DNA from: Bacteroidales bacterium
Lineage (GTDB): Bacteria; Bacteroidota; Bacteroidia; Bacteroidales; UBA12077
Length of the DNA stretch: 6,299 nucleotides
Assembly (NCBI GenBank): GCA_030156305.1
Contig: JASGMZ010000176.1
Location: forward strand, 1 to 6,299
Direction of reading: 5' to 3'
How positions within the stretch are numbered: the stretch's first letter is position 1; each line of letters begins with the position of its first letter. A program made the position numbers and the translations under genes. Under the pieces are notes generated by a model that had not been told where the DNA came from, searched no databases, and saw nothing but the letters and a program-made list of their open reading frames with translations. Below, one piece after another: positions 5,405 through 6,299 of this stretch.

Positions 5405-6299
5405 ATGTATGTAAAAGGAATGGCAACGGACGGAAAAATACGCGAAACATCGCAGGAGAAAACAAAACAAAAAACCTATACTTTTGACGAAGCTTTTAAA
5501 AGCTCAAAAGAATACTTTAAAGGCGACGACCTGGCAGCACGGGTATGGGCAAACAAATATGCATTAAAAGATTCATACGGGAATCTATTCGAAAAAAATC
5601 CCGACGAGATGCATCGCCGGTTGGCAAAAGAAATTGCAAGAATAGAAAAGCGATACCCAAACCCGATGAGCGAAGAAAAAATTTATGGATTACTTAAAGA
5701 TTTTAAATACATTATCCCGCAAGGCGGGCCAATGTCCGGCATTGGGAATAAATACCAAATGGCTTCATTATCCAATTGCTTTGTCATTGGGCATGATAAT
5801 CCGGCCGATTCATATGGCGGAATCATGAAAATCGACCAGGAACAGGTACAATTGATGAAAAGACGCGGTGGTGTCGGGCACGACCTTTCGCATATACGCC
5901 CACAAGGAAGCCCTGTATTAAATAGCGCACTTACATCAACCGGCGTAGTGCCTTTTATGGAACGATACTCAAATTCAACCCGCGAGGTAGCTCAGGATGG
6001 ACGCCGTGGTGCTCTGATGTTAAGTATTTCTATAAAACATCCCGATGCCGAAAAATTTATCGATGCAAAATTAGAAACCGGAAGTGTAACCGGAGCAAAT
6101 GTTTCGGTACGTATCGATCATGAATTTATGAAATCGGTAGTGGAAAATAAGCCATACCTTCAACAATATCCCATAGAATCAAAAGAACCAACATTTAAAA
6201 AAACCATTGATGCACAAAAACTTTGGAAAAAAATTGTACACAATGCATGGAAATCTGCCGAACCGGGAATATTATTTTGGGATACGATAATCAATGAAT
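5405..6299 (+). CDS. nrdJ: Adenosylcobalamin-dependent (class II) ribonucleoside-diphosphate reductase, N-terminal 298 codons, truncated by window edge
   Basis: The frame is open from 5381, and the first ATG is at 5405. It runs past the right edge: 298 full codons plus one base. The enzyme reduces ribonucleotides to deoxyribonucleotides in the cytoplasm, with coenzyme B12 as radical source. There is no N-terminal ATP-cone. The N-terminal domain (about 25-105) includes TFDEAFKSSKEYF and ends in the IIPQGGP strand. C125 in SNCF is the first of the active-site redox cysteines. RRGGVGHDLSHIRPQG at 153-168 and RRGALM at 200-205 are characteristic of NrdJ, as is PGILFWDT at 287-294. The thiyl-radical cysteine and catalytic glutamate lie beyond the window, so activity cannot be judged. 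A start at Met6 (5420) is possible but its AAGGA would abut the ATG. GC is visibly higher than in the two upstream genes. The long leader suggests separate transcription. Confidence 0.93.
   Translation, partial: MYVKGMATDGKIRETSQEKTKQKTYTFDEAFKSSKEYFKGDDLAARVWANKYALKDSYGNLFEKNPDEMHRRLAKEIARIEKRYPNPMSEEKIYGLLKDFKYIIPQGGPMSGIGNKYQMASLSNCFVIGHDNPADSYGGIMKIDQEQVQLMKRRGGVGHDLSHIRPQGSPVLNSALTSTGVVPFMERYSNSTREVAQDGRRGALMLSISIKHPDAEKFIDAKLETGSVTGANVSVRIDHEFMKSVVENKPYLQQYPIESKEPTFKKTIDAQKLWKKIVHNAWKSAEPGILFWDTIINE

Overview
The window looks like a chromosomal stretch from a Bacteroidota organism, probably Bacteroidales/Marinilabiliales-like. Three things point there: low GC content, gene starts with A-rich leaders instead of strong Shine-Dalgarno sites, and repeated matches to the Bacteroidota -7 promoter element TAnnTTTG. 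The protein content agrees: an Oar-like TonB-dependent receptor, and a class II ribonucleotide reductase that closely resembles Bacteroidales NrdJ as I remember it. Lineage is inferred from these features, not from a database search.

Layout. Bases 1-447 are non-coding: a degenerate ACTTTGTG repeat at the left edge, AT-rich DNA with small direct and inverted repeats, and a plausible promoter. Bases 448-3693 encode a complete 1081-residue outer-membrane TonB-dependent receptor with an N-terminal carboxypeptidase-regulatory-like domain. A strong intrinsic terminator follows at 3713-3742. Bases 3792-5012 encode a complete 406-residue exported ectonucleotide pyrophosphatase/phosphodiesterase with every expected two-zinc ligand and the threonine nucleophile. 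Bases 5013-5404 are a 392-base intergenic region with several short palindromes and one doubtful 47-codon ORF. From 5405 to the right edge runs the first 298 codons of an adenosylcobalamin-dependent (class II) ribonucleoside-diphosphate reductase, cut off before its catalytic thiyl-radical centre.

How the genes relate. The receptor and the phosphodiesterase could act together at the envelope, with phosphodiester cleavage at the cell surface or in the periplasm and TonB-driven uptake of a product or partner molecule. The terminator between them argues against a simple operon, so this is only a neighbourhood hypothesis. The reductase is a housekeeping DNA-precursor enzyme and appears to be a separate transcription unit with a long leader and no recognisable cobalamin riboswitch.

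I see no CRISPR array, rRNA, tRNA, insertion sequence or phage gene, and no convincing undescribed multi-gene system. The points most worth checking are the left-edge repeat, the palindromes ahead of the receptor and the reductase, and the receptor-phosphodiesterase pairing.
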